Shown: one piece after another, positions 20,683-32,400 of the stretch | Position numbering within the stretch: the stretch's first letter is position 1 | Layout: each line of letters starts with the position of its first letter | Assembly (NCBI GenBank): GCA_008330645.1 | Contig: VLTN01000030.1 | Location: 324,001-388,000, forward strand | Length of the DNA stretch: 64,000 nucleotides | Reading direction: 5' to 3' | From: Cafeteria roenbergensis | Lineage: Eukaryota > Sar > Bigyra > Bicosoecida > Cafeteriaceae | The notes under the pieces: generated by a model | Database searches by the model: none | What the model was told of the DNA's origin: nothing | What the model saw: the letters and a program-made list of their open reading frames with translations, nothing else | Program-made: the position numbers and the translations under genes

Positions 20683-21131
20683 TCAGAGCAGGGCGGGCAG
20701 CTGCAGTGGCGCCAGCGCAATACGTGCGCTGACCGAGGCTGCCGCCACAAGCACCCGCGGCGGCGACGGCACTGCCGGCGCGGGCAACAGCTCCGTTGGG
20801 CGGAGCGCAGGCCGCGGCGTTGGCGTCGGCGGTTCCAAAGTCAGCTCCGCACCGTCGCTGCGATGGACTGCGAGCGACGATGCGCCGCTCGTCTGGGAGT
20901 GCGGGGCGAACGCTTGTCCCGTCCGAGCAGGGCCTCACGTCAGGCGAGACAGAGCCCTGCCTGATGCGCTGGGCAAAGGGCCGAGCACCCTTGCGCGCCT
21001 CCGTAGAATGCCATCCCAATCCGAAGAACTCACCTTTGGACCGCGTTCTGCCGAGTCTCTGCCGGGACTCGTCTGCACCAGTCGGCCAGGGAACAGCACT
21101 CGAGACACTCCGCTCGTCGCGCTGGTGCCAT
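20683..21131 (-). CDS. Small proline-rich protein, function unknown
   Basis: There are two predicted exons, 21131-21034 and 20857-20683, with an intron of 176 nt (GTGAGTT...CATCGCAG, phase 2), giving 90 residues. Exon 1 begins MAPARRAECLECCSLADWC. Exon 2 reads SDGAELTLEPPTPTPRPALR, continues proline-rich, and ends in a hydrophobic ARIALAPLQLPALL. Support comes from a strong donor, a good acceptor, correct phase and a protein-like composition. No family is recognised. It is divergent from the next gene across 563 bp. An alternative acceptor near 20632 would give a shorter, different C-terminus. Confidence 0.42.
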
Positions 21132-21694
21132 GCGATACTGGTTGGATGCGTTCCGGTCGGACGGTGATTGCGCCCGCGCTCCAGTGGTGTGCTCCTCCCG
21201 TGCGCTCGCGGCCGAGCCTGGGAACGCAGCAGTTTCACCGCTCACAGTCACCCCCCCTCCCTGCAGCTGCCCATCGACGCGTGTGCACGGGGAAACACGT
21301 GGCTGCGTGCCTGATCGCGCGTGTGCGCGCCCGTGCACGCGTGCGGGCGTGCGTGCGTGTGAGGCACTCGGGAAGCGAGGTGGCTTGTTGGCGCTTGAGT
21401 CAAGCTTTGGGACGGGCGACGGCGCCACGGTGGCGTGGTCCATGAGAGAGCAAGTGGCTCAGCAGCGCCACACCCAGCGGTACGAACCGAGTCCGGCTTC
21501 ACCGGTATCCACACTGCTTGAAAACTGGGCCGAATCGCGCCCGCAGCAGGCCGGCCAAGCCCACGCCAGGGTCGTGTCCAGTCCGCGGCAGAGCCGGGGG
21601 CAACAGTGCCGCCGTCTGAGCAGCAGCCGGCCTCTCGGAGTGCACTTGAACGCTTTGGGAGCTTCGCGGGGCGCGGAAAGGAGCTCCACCCGCT
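21132..21694. other. Divergent intergenic region
   Basis: This is probably the shared promoter region of the small minus-strand gene and the plus-strand three-exon gene. It contains a stretch of alternating GTGC/GCGT-like sequence near 21315-21360. No gene is seen. Confidence 0.4.
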
Positions 21695-23190
21695 ATGGCC
21701 TCGGGCTCGAAGGCCATGGACGCGGCCACTGAGCTGCTGGGCGCGAATTCGACCGACTGGTCGCTGCTGCCAACCCTGACCGAGCCAGCCATTCGAGCCA
21801 TCATTCGCGCTGTGGAGCTGGCCAGCGCCTCGGACAACTCTATCATTCTTCTTGAACCCCAGCGCAATGTGAGGATCGCGCGTGCCCCGCAAGCCCGCCC
21901 CTGCTCCGGCAACGCAAGCCAACTGCTGCGCCAAGGGCTGGTGGCAGCGCAAGCACGCTTGCGCGGACGGCCCCTGCCCTCAGTGCAGTGGGCAGCCGCC
22001 AGCACAAGCCACAGGGCTTGCCTTGCGCTGGGGTGGGCGTCTCTGCAGTGGGCCTTGCCCGGCTGCGGCTGGCGGCGACGCGCTGGGCATCCCGCAAGGC
22101 CGCTGTCCACTGCCGCCGCCCCCGGCCGCTCTGCTCGCTCCCCTGCCTCTGCGCCGCACTGCAGTGCCGCCTCATCCTGCAACTGGCGGCCATCCCATCG
22201 ACTGCCGATCACGGGACCATCGCTGCAGCATCAGAGCTGGTCAAGATTTTGTCGACGCGGCTCCCGCCCGACATTGCACAACTGCCCAACGTGGCATGGA
22301 CTGCCATGTCGGCAGAGCTGCTGGCAGAGCTTCGCCCCTGGCTCGCCATCAAGGCTGACGCCGCTGCCAGCGGCACGGCTCTGCCGGCAGAGCTGTCGAA
22401 GCAGGCAGAGGCCGTCGCCGCCCAGGTCGCAGCTAGGGCGCGTCTGCTGCTCCGGCCGCCGGCCCCGGCTGGGGGTTCCGATGTCCGCCTCGCGCCCCTG
22501 TACCGGTACGCCGACTGTGACGACCTGCCGGCGGGCGTGGAGCTGGCTGATCCGCTTGTGAGTCCCATCGTTGGGGGACGTCGTATTTGGGGCATAGTTC
22601 AGCGCTGAACTTTGCCACTGTTATGTTTTCGCCAACCCACAAGCCTCGGTTCGGCGAGGCAACGCAGCCGCTGACCCGAAAGAGGCAGCGAACTGACCCG
22701 CAAGCGACAGCCCTCTGACCGCCCTCTGACCAGAGGGGCCTCCGCCCCCTCGCGTCCGTGCCCCGCCGCTGCTCACGCTGCCAGCACCAGCACCAGCACC
22801 AGCAGTCCGTGCCCCGTCATCGCCGCTCGCCGCCGCGCAACCCCCCCCCCCCCCCCCCCCCCCCCTCCTACGACCTCCCCGCAGCTGACCCCGGGCATGG
22901 TGCCCCCCCTCTCAAGCAGAGCCACCCACTTCGCTCCCAGCGGCGAGTGGCTGGCCTCAGAGGAGGCCGAACGCGTGTGGTGGGCGCGCCAGGAGCGCCG
23001 GGCCAACCAGGACGCGGCGGCGGCGGCGGCGGCGGAGGCGGGCACGGCCGTCGTTTCCGGCGAATACCACGTCACATCAACCCTCACTGCAACTGCGCCC
23101 GCGGCCGCAGCTGCAGCAGCCGGCGGCGGCACGGGCAGGCCGCACCCCGCTGACGCAAGGCACAGCGGATCCGCAGCCGGAAGGCCGTGA
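21695..23190 (+). CDS. Three-exon gene, function unknown
   Basis: The exons are 21695-21868, 22165-22557 and 22885-23190. The introns are 296 and 327 nt, start GTGAGG and GTGAGT, and end TGCAG and CGCAG, all in phase 0. The protein is 290 residues. It begins MASGSKAMDAATELLG. The first two exons are mainly helical (SELVKILSTRLPPDIAQL, LLAELRPWLAIK). Exon 3 holds ASEEAERVWWARQERRANQD, then an Ala-rich tail. The second intron ends in a run of 25 C followed by CTCCTACGACCTCCCCGCAG, an extreme polypyrimidine tract. I do not recognise the family. Ignoring the second intron would give a stop at 22608, so the 3' part depends on this splice being used. Confidence 0.55.
22841..22865 (+). repeat. Poly-C run of 25 in an intron, next to the acceptor
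   Basis: A homopolymer of C directly upstream of CTCCTACGACCTCCCCGCAG serves as the polypyrimidine tract of the predicted second intron. It is likely to vary in length and is prone to sequencing error. Confidence 0.9.
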
Positions 23191-23322
23191 CGGGCGGTTC
23201 ACCCCGCCCGCGCTGTCTCGCGGGGCTGCGTCGCATTGTGGGTGCTTGCATGAACACCAACTGCGTTCGTCTGTGGTGCAGCCCATACAAGGCTGCCGTT
23301 TCTGCCACGGGAACAGACCTCT

Positions 23323-23950
23323 TGCTGGCCAAGCGGCAGCCCTCACGCAACGGCTGGCCAAGCGGCAGCCCTCACGCAACGGCTGGCCAAGCGGCAGCCC
23401 TCACGCAACGGCTGGCCAAGCGGCAGCCCTCACGCAACGGCTGGCCAAGCGGCAGCCCTCACGCAACGGCTGGCCAAGCGGCAGCCCTCACGCAACGGCT
23501 GGCCAAGCGGCAGCCCTCACGCAACGGCTGGCCAAGCGGCAGCCCTCACGCAACGGCTGGCCCAGCGGCAGCCCTCACGCAACGGCTGGCCAAGCGGCAG
23601 CCCTCACGCAACGGCTGGCCAAGCGGCAGCCCTCACGCAACGGCTGGCCAAGCGGCAGCCCTCACGCAACGGCTGGCCAAGCGGCAGCCCTCACGGCCAA
23701 GCGGCAGCCCTCACGCAACGGCGCAACGGCCCTCACGCAACGGCCAAGCGGCAGCCCTCACGCAACGGCTGGCCAAGCGGCAGCCCTCACGCAACGGCTG
23801 GCCAAGCGGCAGCCCTCACGCAACGGCTGGCCAAGCGGCAGCCCTCACGCAACGGCTGGCCAAGCGGCAGCCCTCACGCAACGGCTGGCCAAGCGGCAGC
23901 CCTCACGCAACGGCTGGCCAAGCGGCAGCCCTCACGCAACGGCTGGCCGA
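23323..23950 (+). repeat. 29-bp minisatellite, about 21 units
   Basis: The unit is CTGGCCAAGCGGCAGCCCTC followed by ACGCAACGG. It repeats with almost no divergence from 23323 to 23950, except for a scrambled stretch of partial units at about 23692-23750 and a single-base variant (CTGGCCCAGC) near 23562. The unit length is not a multiple of three, so all frames are open by periodicity and the long open frames across it are artefacts. It lies between the convergent 3' ends of the three-exon gene and HIS6. Confidence 0.95.
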
Positions 23951-24039
23951 CGTTTCTCCCGCCAATAAACACCCCCCACCCCGCCCCCCCCCCCAACTTG
24001 TTCGAAGGCGATTGCGCAGCTGGTCTGTACGATGACAGA

Positions 24040-25713
24040 TCATTCCGCCGCGGTTTCACCTGCGGCGGATTCGTCCGCTTTGTTCAGGGCCCTCACTCGG
24101 TCGATGACGTCATCCAAGCTGAGAGGGCCCCCGAAGGTGTCCATGGCAGAGCCGATGGATACGTTGACCGTGCCGCGTCCAAGGGCGTGAACCGTGTTGA
24201 TGTCGTCGAGCGACCTGCAGCCGCCAGCGTACGTCACTGGCAGGGGTGACCACTCTCCAAGCGACTCCACCAGTGACTCCTCCACTCCGCTCTGCTTGCC
24301 CTCAACGTCAACTCCGTGGACCAGAAGCTCCGCACAGTACGGCTTGAGCCCCTCCAGGGTCGCTCGCGAAATACGGAGGTCTGCGTCCATCAGGGAAACA
24401 TCGAGAGGCAGTCAGGGAACGGTCGCCCGCGCTCGACTCAGGCAACGCGCTCGAGGGGTCAGTCACGCGCGAACGAGTGCGGCGCGGTTTCGCCTGGGTC
24501 ACGTTGCTCACCGGTGAAGCGCTGCCACCTATCCGTTACAACAAAGTAGTCCGTTTCCTCCGGGCCGGGCGGCGATGCCGCCGACGGCTTGCGCCTGCAG
24601 CTGAGGTCGATCACGACCCGATCAGGCCCACCCGCCGCTTCCACCAGCGCCTCTAGGCGAGACGTGTCGAGCCTTCCCTCGGAAAACACGTAGCTGCGGA
24701 TGGCAACGGTGAGATGGGCATGCAGTGGCGGGGTGATGTCGAATGGATGCGGCTGTGTGGCGTTGCGTCCCAGGCGCGGCGCACCACGGCACTGCTGGTG
24801 CTGGAGCAGCAGCTGGCAATCGCAGCGGCGGACGCGCTGTGTCCCAGGCGCGGGGGCCGCGGATTTCATGGTCAAATTATCGTTTTTTGGCCCCACAGCC
24901 CTTCTGTTGTAGTTGTGCATCGTAGTTAAAGGATCCAAAACAGAACGCAGCGATAGTCGAGGTTGGCCGGGGCGCAGCAAGACTGCATTTCGGGCCCGGT
25001 GTGGCCTGGCTCACCTGGTCACAATGACGTGCGACGCCCCCGCGTCGAGGAAGCGTCTGCAGTTGTCAGCCGTGATGCCCCCGCCGACCTGCAAGCCGCC
25101 ACGGAAGGCGGCAAGAGCTGCGAGCGCCGCAGACTCGTTGCCCGGGCCCAGCATGATCACATGGCCGCCGCGCAGCCCGCGCTTCGCGTACAGACTGCGG
25201 GGGTGGACGCGCGACGGTGGAGCACACGGACTTGCGGGCCGTGGCTGCGCGAGCGGGAGGCAGCATCAGCCAAACAATTGCGGCGACGCAATCGGCAATC
25301 GCCGCGCCGCCGCAGACGCCCCGCTCCAAACGCACTCTGGCCACCTGCCCACCCCCCCCCCCCCCAGCTGGCCCATCTTGCCGTTGCGCGCTCCAAGGCG
25401 AAGGCAGGGCCGCTGTCGGCCGTCGTCGCAGACGCTCTCCCGCCTGCAATCGCAGCGCCGCGCGGACCAGTTCGCGAGTCTAGGCACCAAGCCGAGAGCT
25501 GGCCGCCACGGCGACTCACTCTGCAAACTCAGCCGGGCTGCGATCCGTCTCGAAGTTGGTCACAACGCTGGAGGCCTCGGCGCCTGCCTCTGTGCCGCTG
25601 GGCGCATCCCTGAGCGACGATCCCACAATTTGCTTGACGCGGCCGCCGTGCAGGTCGATGCAGGGCCGGAACTCGAACGGGCGCGCTGGCACGCAGAGTG
25701 CCGAGGCGGCCAT
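24040..25713 (-). CDS. HIS6: Phosphoribosyl-formimino-AICAR-phosphate isomerase (HisA/HIS6), four exons
   Basis: This is the fourth step of histidine biosynthesis, catalysed by a cytosolic TIM barrel. The exons are 25713-25520, 25194-25015, 24693-24512 and 24380-24040. The introns are 325, 321 and 131 nt, all GTGAG...CAG, and the phases (2, 2, 1) match. The product is 298 residues against about 260 in yeast. Signature segments are [17 protein letters not shown] (catalytic Asp20), [67 protein letters not shown] (second catalytic Asp210), [15 protein letters not shown] and [14 protein letters not shown]. This is the eukaryotic (HIS6) rather than the bacterial form. An in-frame ATG at 25935 exists, but its extra residues look like untranslated leader. 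A C-run (G-run in sense) lies in intron 1. Confidence 0.93.
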
Positions 25714-26360
25714 GGACCGGCGGATTGCGCGCGGGGCTCGCACGCAGGTAGGGCTCAGAGCCCGAGCGCGGTGCCCGCCCCTCGCCGGGACGCGCCGAGG
25801 CCGCGGGAGCCATTCTTTGCGGGCGTGCAAAGAAATCGAGTCGGGCTCTGCCGCTCGAGGGGCGACCCCACGCACGCGCACGCCCGCACTAGTGCGCGCC
25901 GGACCTGGCCCGGGGCTACCCTCTGGCCCTGCCATCGCCGCCTACGTGAGCTGCGGCCGATAACGCGTGGTGGCTGCGCCGTTGTGGCGCCAGCTGGCGT
26001 GGCATGCGGTCAGCGCCGCACAGCTTGCGCCGCAACTGCCACTGCCCGAGCAGCAGCCTTGCCTCCGGCCCGTCCCCGGCCGCTGGACCACAGCCACGCT
26101 TGAAATGCTCCGCTGCGCTCTGCGTTGTGCTCCGTGCCGGCGCCCCTGAAGCTTCGCAAAGCACTCGTGTGTCTCGCCGCCACGCGCAGACCAAGCCGTC
26201 GACAGGCCGCGCAAGCACCGGCACCGGCACCAGCACCAGCACCAGCATCGGCTGCCCAGCCCCCAGGCGGCTGGAGCGCGTGCCAGCTGGATCCCTCTGT
26301 CGCGTGGCTGGCCACAGTGCCCGCGCAAGAGGCACTGCCCCGACCCTAAGGTCGGCCGTC
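25714..26360. other. Divergent intergenic region between HIS6 and a low-complexity gene
   Basis: Both neighbours have in-frame ATGs inside this region (25935 minus, 26004 plus), but the translated extensions are Arg/Cys-rich and unlike the proteins that follow, so I treat them as leader sequence. A bidirectional promoter is likely. Confidence 0.4.
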
Positions 26361-28583
26361 ATGCTTCCGGCGCCGTCCCCAGCCTCCTCCTCCTCCTCCT
26401 CCTCCTCCTCTTCGGCCTCACTGGTGACCGCCACCGCCGCTGCCCCCGCTGCCCCCGCTGCCGCCGCCGCCCCCGCCGCCGCCCCAGCCGCCGCCGCCGC
26501 TGCCGCCGCCGCCGCCGCCCCCGCCGCCGCCGCCCCCGCCGCCGCCGCCCCCGCCGCCCCCGCCGCCGCCGCCGTGGGCCGTAGGTCTTTGCTCAGGGGC
26601 GGCGATCGAGCCTCGGCAGAGGCGTTCGCGGCGAAACTTTCCTCCGGAGAAGGCGACCCCGCCGAACCCTCCGACCCAGTGGCCAGGGCGTTTGCAAGGA
26701 CCATCATCGCAGCGGCCAGGTCGCGGTCAGCTGCCATTCACCTCATCCTCTCAGGGGGAGAGGTCGCTTCGGCACAACTTTCCGCCGCCGCAGCTGCCGC
26801 AGCCGCTGCAGCATCAACTGGAGCAACAACTACAGCATCAGCAGCGGCACCCACGGCCTCGGCAGCGGCAGCGGCAACAGCAGCGGCAGCGGCAGCAGCA
26901 GCGGCAGCGGCATCGGCGGGCTCCCAATCCGCTTCGGCCTCGTCGACCGGCTCTGCAGCTCTGGGGGTCACTTCAACTTCGCTTTCACGTTCAACTTCAC
27001 CAACACACCTCGGATCTGGCGCGGTTTCGCTGGCCGACGTCGCCGCGTTTGCTTGCGGAGGTGACTCCACGGGCAAGTCGACCGATGCGGCGGCGGGAGT
27101 GCACAGCACTCGCGCGGTTTCACGGGCGTTGCTGGTGCAGGCTGCAGCTGCGGAGCTCGACCGGCCACTGTCTGCCAGCCCTATGGGGTCTGGGGAGTCT
27201 GCATCAGGTGCCAGTCACCTGGACGGGGTCGCGTTGACGTCGGCCGCATCCAAGACTGCGGCTGCCGCCGCCGCCGCTGGGGGTGGTGGTGGTGGCGGCA
27301 GCAGCAATAGCAGCGGCGGCGGCGGCAGCAGCAGCAGCAGCAGCAGCAGCGGTGGTGGTGGCGGTTGCGGTGATTCGGCTGCAACAACTACTGCAACTGC
27401 GATGGCTTTCGCTGCTGATGCGTGCGGGCTGCCGCGGCGGCAGCTGCCAACGGTCATGTCGGAGTCAGACCACCACCGAGAGGTCCCTTCCATTGGGGCA
27501 ACGGGCAATCTCCGCCTTGAGGCGGAGTTTCAAGCGGAGTTGCTGTCGTCAGGCGGGTCACTCAGGGTTCCAACGGCTCTTGCAACGCACGCCCTAGCAA
27601 CCATCCACGAGTCTGACCTGCGGACGCGACGCCGCCGCACAAAGAGACAGCGCGCGGAGGACGAAACCGTCTCTGCCATCCAGGCCGGGGCAGCCATCGA
27701 CGCGGCGGAACGTTTGGCCGACGCGCTCAGGCGAAGCACTGACGTCGCTGTCACTGCAGCCGTGGCCCTTGGCTTCGCGGCTCAGCCGGCGTTCCCAATG
27801 TCTGTCTTCAGCCAGTCACTCAGGCATCACGGCGTGGTCTCGCTCCCCGCCTTGCACAGGGTGGCGCCACAGGCGGGAACAGGCTTCGTGACAACGTCAA
27901 CGGCTTCGCTTCCGTCCGCGGCTCTGCCAGGGTCACTTCGTCTTCCAGCTCTGCCGTCGCCGGCGCGTCGCCTGGCGAGACTGCCGGCTGACCTGCTCGT
28001 GACGGGCGCATCCAGTCACGCTGGCATCACCCTGGGCCTGAGGACGCTTCCTCGAACGCTGGTTGTGGCGGCCAGGCGAGCTCTGCAGGCAGGCACTGGC
28101 GCAACGGTTTCACCGCGTGCATCGTCAGGCCAAGGTCAGGCATCTGTCGCGTCGACATCAGGCCGGGGAAGCCACGGTTTGTCTTTCGCGGTTTCGTCGA
28201 CGACGGCTCTACCAGCAGGTCAGTTGGCTGGGTCTGGAGCGAATCAGCCGACGCAGCTGCGGACTGGCATCGGACAGAGCCTTGATGGGCGGGCGAAGCG
28301 GGCGCGTCTGGCTGACGATGCTCAAGCGACCACAGCATCGCTCCCGCAGGCGTCGCTCCCCCATCAGCTGCTACCGGGAAACGGCGGTGCCGAGGGACTG
28401 CTGTCTCTAGCGGGCGGTTTCGCAGGGGTAGGGTCACTGCCGGCGTCGCTCAGTGCCCTGCCGGCGTCGTCATCGGCTGATGGCTCTGCCAGCAGCATAG
28501 GCACGTTGCGATTCGCCCAGCAGTTGCAGTTGCAACAGCAACAGCAACTACAGCTACAACTGCAGCAGCACCAGCAGAAGCAA

Positions 28584-28615
<32 letters not shown>

Positions 28616-29207
28616 GGCTGCGAGCGTTGGGCTTCGCTTGCCAACGGCAGCTCAGATGCAACAGCAACTGCAACAGCAACTGCAGCAGCGGCTGTTCCAC
28701 GGGGGTGGTCTGTGGTCTGGCCTGCCTGGCACCTCACTTCCTGGCGGAGGCGGAGAGTCACTCCTGCCGACGGGGTCACTCGCGCTGTCACTGCCGCTGT
28801 CTCTGCCTATGGCATCGCTTGGCACGGCGTCGCCTGTCGTCACTGCGAGCGCCAGCCATACGATGGTGCTGCCGGCAGAGTCGTTTGTGTCATCGCTCAC
28901 GCGCACCGACTCGGCGACGTCGCTCACGTCTGGTCGCGGCGGCATCACGACCGCGTCAATGTCCGGTCTTCCGGCGGTCGCGTCAGTGCCTGCAGACGCT
29001 GCAGTGACTGCGCCGGCACCAGCACCGGCACCGGGCACCGGGGCGGGCGTGCCGGGGATTGCGACGCTGCCAGCTCCCGTCCCGGCGGCGTCGGCACAAA
29101 GTTTAGCCGACGACGCTGGTCCCGGCCACGTTGCAGCGACCGGAATCGCATCTCTCATTCGAGCTGCTGCGGCCGAGTCGACACAGCACAGCAACGGGGC
29201 CGATTGA
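26361..29207 (+). CDS. Large low-complexity (poly-Ala/Ser/Gln) protein, function unknown
   Basis: There are 948 residues from the ATG at 26361; an upstream ATG at 26004 would add 119. The composition is extreme: a Ser run from a CTC repeat (26383-26412), Ala/Pro from a GCC repeat (26436-26572), Gly/Ser runs near 27280-27360 and a Gln-rich tract from CAG/CAA (28520-28690). Between them are more ordered pieces, for example DPVARAFARTIIAAARSR, a basic LRTRRRRTKRQRAED (a likely nuclear signal) and AGAAIDAAERLADALRRS. No domain is recognised. Gln tracts plus a basic cluster fit a transcription-related nuclear protein, but this is a guess. Its 3' end converges with COG5 across 220 bp. Confidence 0.6.
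26383..26572 (+). repeat. CTC and GCC trinucleotide tracts in coding sequence
   Basis: A (CTC)n tract gives Ser, followed by an interrupted (GCC)n tract giving Ala/Pro. Such tracts are prone to expansion, so allele lengths may differ. Confidence 0.85.
28520..28620 (+). repeat. CAG/CAA tract coding poly-Gln
   Basis: Alternating CAG, CAA and CTG codons encode a Gln/Leu run that ends in about twelve consecutive Gln. It lies in the long low-complexity gene. Confidence 0.85.
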
Positions 29208-29427
29208 TCATGCTCAAGTGATGGGCACGTGACTGGCTCTTGGTGGCGAGAGTGGCGCGCATCGGATGTTGCCGTGGCTTGGCTTGTGTCAGGCCTGCAA
29301 GCGACAGCATCTCGCTCTGCGCAGATAGGTCATTCGCTCTCACACGCGCGCCACGCGGCGCCGCCGAACCGCAGGCCGGGGGCGGGGCGGGGCTGGACTG
29401 GGCGGGGCGTTGTCAGGCCGCAGGCGG

Positions 29428-32400
29428 CTAGCGGCGGCGCGCTGCGAAGGCTCTGCACGTCTCAGCCACCCACTTCGCAATCTGGACAGCACTGCTGTCA
29501 GCTGACGCGGTGGCCGTCGAAGACTGCGTTCCGCTTGAAGTGGCTCTGCCCTCCAGATAGGTCTGCGCACGCTCCGCACAGGCCGTCACGAGCCATGACT
29601 CCACACTCGAAACCGCTGTTCCGCGGGGAAAGAGTCGCGAAACCGCTGCTCCGGGGGACGCGTCGCCCTTGCGCGAGCGCTCGTCAGCCAATCGCAAGAA
29701 CTCAAGCGGGCTCTGCCCTGAGGCTTCGTGGGGTCGGCAGAGCCGGTCGTCTGGCGATCGACCAAGGACGTGCAAGAGAAGCGTTGAAAGCCGCACATCT
29801 GCGAGCTCTGCCGATCCGATGTCCATCACCAGGATGTCAGACGTCGGCGTGAACATGATGCGACGGAGTGACCTCAGCTCTGCATAGGCGCGCGATCGGT
29901 GAAACGCCTCAGGCGGGCAGAGCGGTGACAGAGCCACTTCGAGAGACGCCATCTCCTGAACGAGCGACACCTTGCTCTGCCCGGAAGGGTCGATAGCGGG
30001 TGTCGCACCAGCAGCGTCGGCGACGGCGTCTGGGAGCCGAATGAGCGACGCGGCTCTGCAGAAGTGAGAGATGACTGCCAAGCAAAGCGAGCGACGCGCC
30101 GTCGCAGCGAGACCACCATCAGCCGGAAGGATCGGACACCCGTGCGACGCGAAACCGCTCACGGCAGAGGCCAGGTCAGCCAGGTACGGCGGCTCGTCGT
30201 CAGGCCCAGCCGCAGCCCCAGCCGCAGCTGTTGTGGCAGCTGTTGTGGCAGCTGCTGCTGCAGTTTTCGAAGGCTGTGTGGTGCCGCGGCCGGTACCCGC
30301 CGTCGCGGCGCCGTCTCGACGGTGCGAAGCCGCCCTGGCAACACGGCTGGTCAGGGTGTGACAGACTGATGACAGGTAGGGCAGCAACGCCCGCCGAATC
30401 GTGGCGACGAGTGACACCACACCAGGCGACAGAGCTGCGCGAAGTGGGCTGCTGCCCCAGCCTCTCGGTGCGGCAGAGCCGGGGGTCGATCCTGCCAAAA
30501 TTGGCTCTGCCCAGCGTGGACGATCGGCCAGCGGATTCGCATCGTCATCCCCCCACCAGGCCGACGCAGCGACGGCAGAGGCCCGAGCCAACTGCAACTG
30601 CAACTGCAACTGTCGCTGGGCAATGGTGGCGGTGGCAGCAGGGTCCGAAGCGGCGCTGGCACCGGCCGAGTTGGTTGACGTCTGTTCACCGTAGGATGCT
30701 TCCGTGACTGGCTCTGCCGTGTCCACCCCCAGCAGCGCCATGGACAGCTCAATAGACATGGACGAAACCGCGCTGACGTCAGACTCCAGAACGCAGGCCA
30801 CCCCCAAGTGACCAACACTCTTGGCATCTGAGTTGGGGTGCCTGGCAGAGCTAACAAGAGCCTTCCCGAGCGACACCGGGTGGAGCGATGACGAGCGACC
30901 CGACGCCAAAGTGTGAAGTGGGTCGCAGAGCAAGCGACCGAGCGCACCGCCGCCACCCCCGCTGCTCGGGCCAGCCAAGCCACCGGCCCGGCCATCGGCA
31001 CCGGCTCTGCCGTCGACGTCGCCGCGCGCAGTGCCTGGGCCTCTGACGCCAGCCACGCCGCCAGCAGCGGCTGCCGACGACGACGACGACGACGATGACG
31101 ATGACGATGACGTGCCGGAGATGCGGCGTGAAACCGCGTCAGCTGACCGCGCGGCTGCCTTGATGAGTGCGAGACAGCGAGAGGCCACTTCGGCGTTGTG
31201 CTGCAGAGCCGGCGAAGGCGTCCACGCACTTCCGGCGGTTTCGCCACGAGGGCTTCCGCCCCGTCCCCCCAGGCCGGAGCGCGCAGCGCTGGGGGCGCCC
31301 CCGCCGCCGGTGCCGGTGCCGGTGCCGCTGCCGCTGCTAACGCTGCGAAGAAGGTTGCCTTGGGACAGTGACCTGGCAGCGCCTGCCGATGTCAGCTGAT
31401 GCAGATGCAGTTGCGGCATCGGCAGCGGAGTGTTGGTCTCGGGGGTTGCTCTGGCCAGAACGGCTTGGCAGCGGCGGGCGAATGCTCTCATAGCGAGGGC
31501 AGCTCCGTTTGCCACGCGGGTGAGCGACGCCGCGTCGCTCACTGCACCCGAGAGCTCAGCGGAAACCGCTCGGGCAAAGTTAGCGGTTGCCACTCTTGAT
31601 GGAGCAACGTCCGCCCAACGCTCCAGCAACGCCAGCGCGACACGGTATTGATCGGGGTCAGACCCCTGCAAAGCCGTCACCAGCGCGCTCGACGACGACG
31701 GCGTCTCGCGGGTGAAAGACGAAGTGGCTCTGCCAGTTGTCGACGACCTGGAAGGATCCGAGGACACCGCAAGCTCTGCCGCGTCGTGGGCAGCTGCCGT
31801 CACTGCAGCCGCGGCAGAGCTGTCCGGCACAGCCGAAACCGCAGCTGCAAGGAGTCTGTCAGCTGATTGCGCCTCGAAGGCGTCAGAGAGCGGTTTCATG
31901 GATCCGTATAGCAGCGCCGCTTCGAGAAGCGACCGGCCTGCCGATGATGCGGCGGCGATGGACGCGAGAACCGGTAGTGACAGGCTGTGAGAGATGAGCT
32001 CAGTCGCTGACTGGCCGGGCAGCGACCCGCCCTCTGCTGCTGGTGCCGCTGTCGACGCAGCCTGGTGCTGGTGCTGGTGCTGCTGGTGCTGCTGCTGCTG
32101 CTGCGGCTGCAGGGCGGTGCATGCCGCCGCCACTCTGGAGGCAAACGACGTTGACAGCGGCAGAGCCGGTGAGTCGGCAGAGCCATATACACTTTCGTGC
32201 TCTGCCGGAAGCGTCAGCAACCCCGCTCCCCTCAACGCCACCTTGGCAGAACTGGCCACTGAGGCCAGGAGACCGGTGACCTCTGTGTGGTCAGCGGCAG
32301 CTGGCGGCGCGGGTGTGGACTGCAGGTAGCGGTCGACGAAGTGGGCACAGCTCTGCAGCACTGCGGGGTGTGACGCGACGTCGAAGCCGGACAGAGCCGC

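Noticed and set aside
20299-20964. Plus-strand protein of 221 residues
   Set aside because: It overlaps the better supported two-exon minus-strand gene and is an Arg/Cys/His-rich shadow.
23323-23950. CRISPR-like array
   Set aside because: The 29-bp units are directly abutting with no spacers, and the genome is eukaryotic.
23187-24035. A repetitive 282-residue protein encoded by the minisatellite
   Set aside because: With a 29-bp unit every frame stays open by periodicity; there is no start context and no homology.
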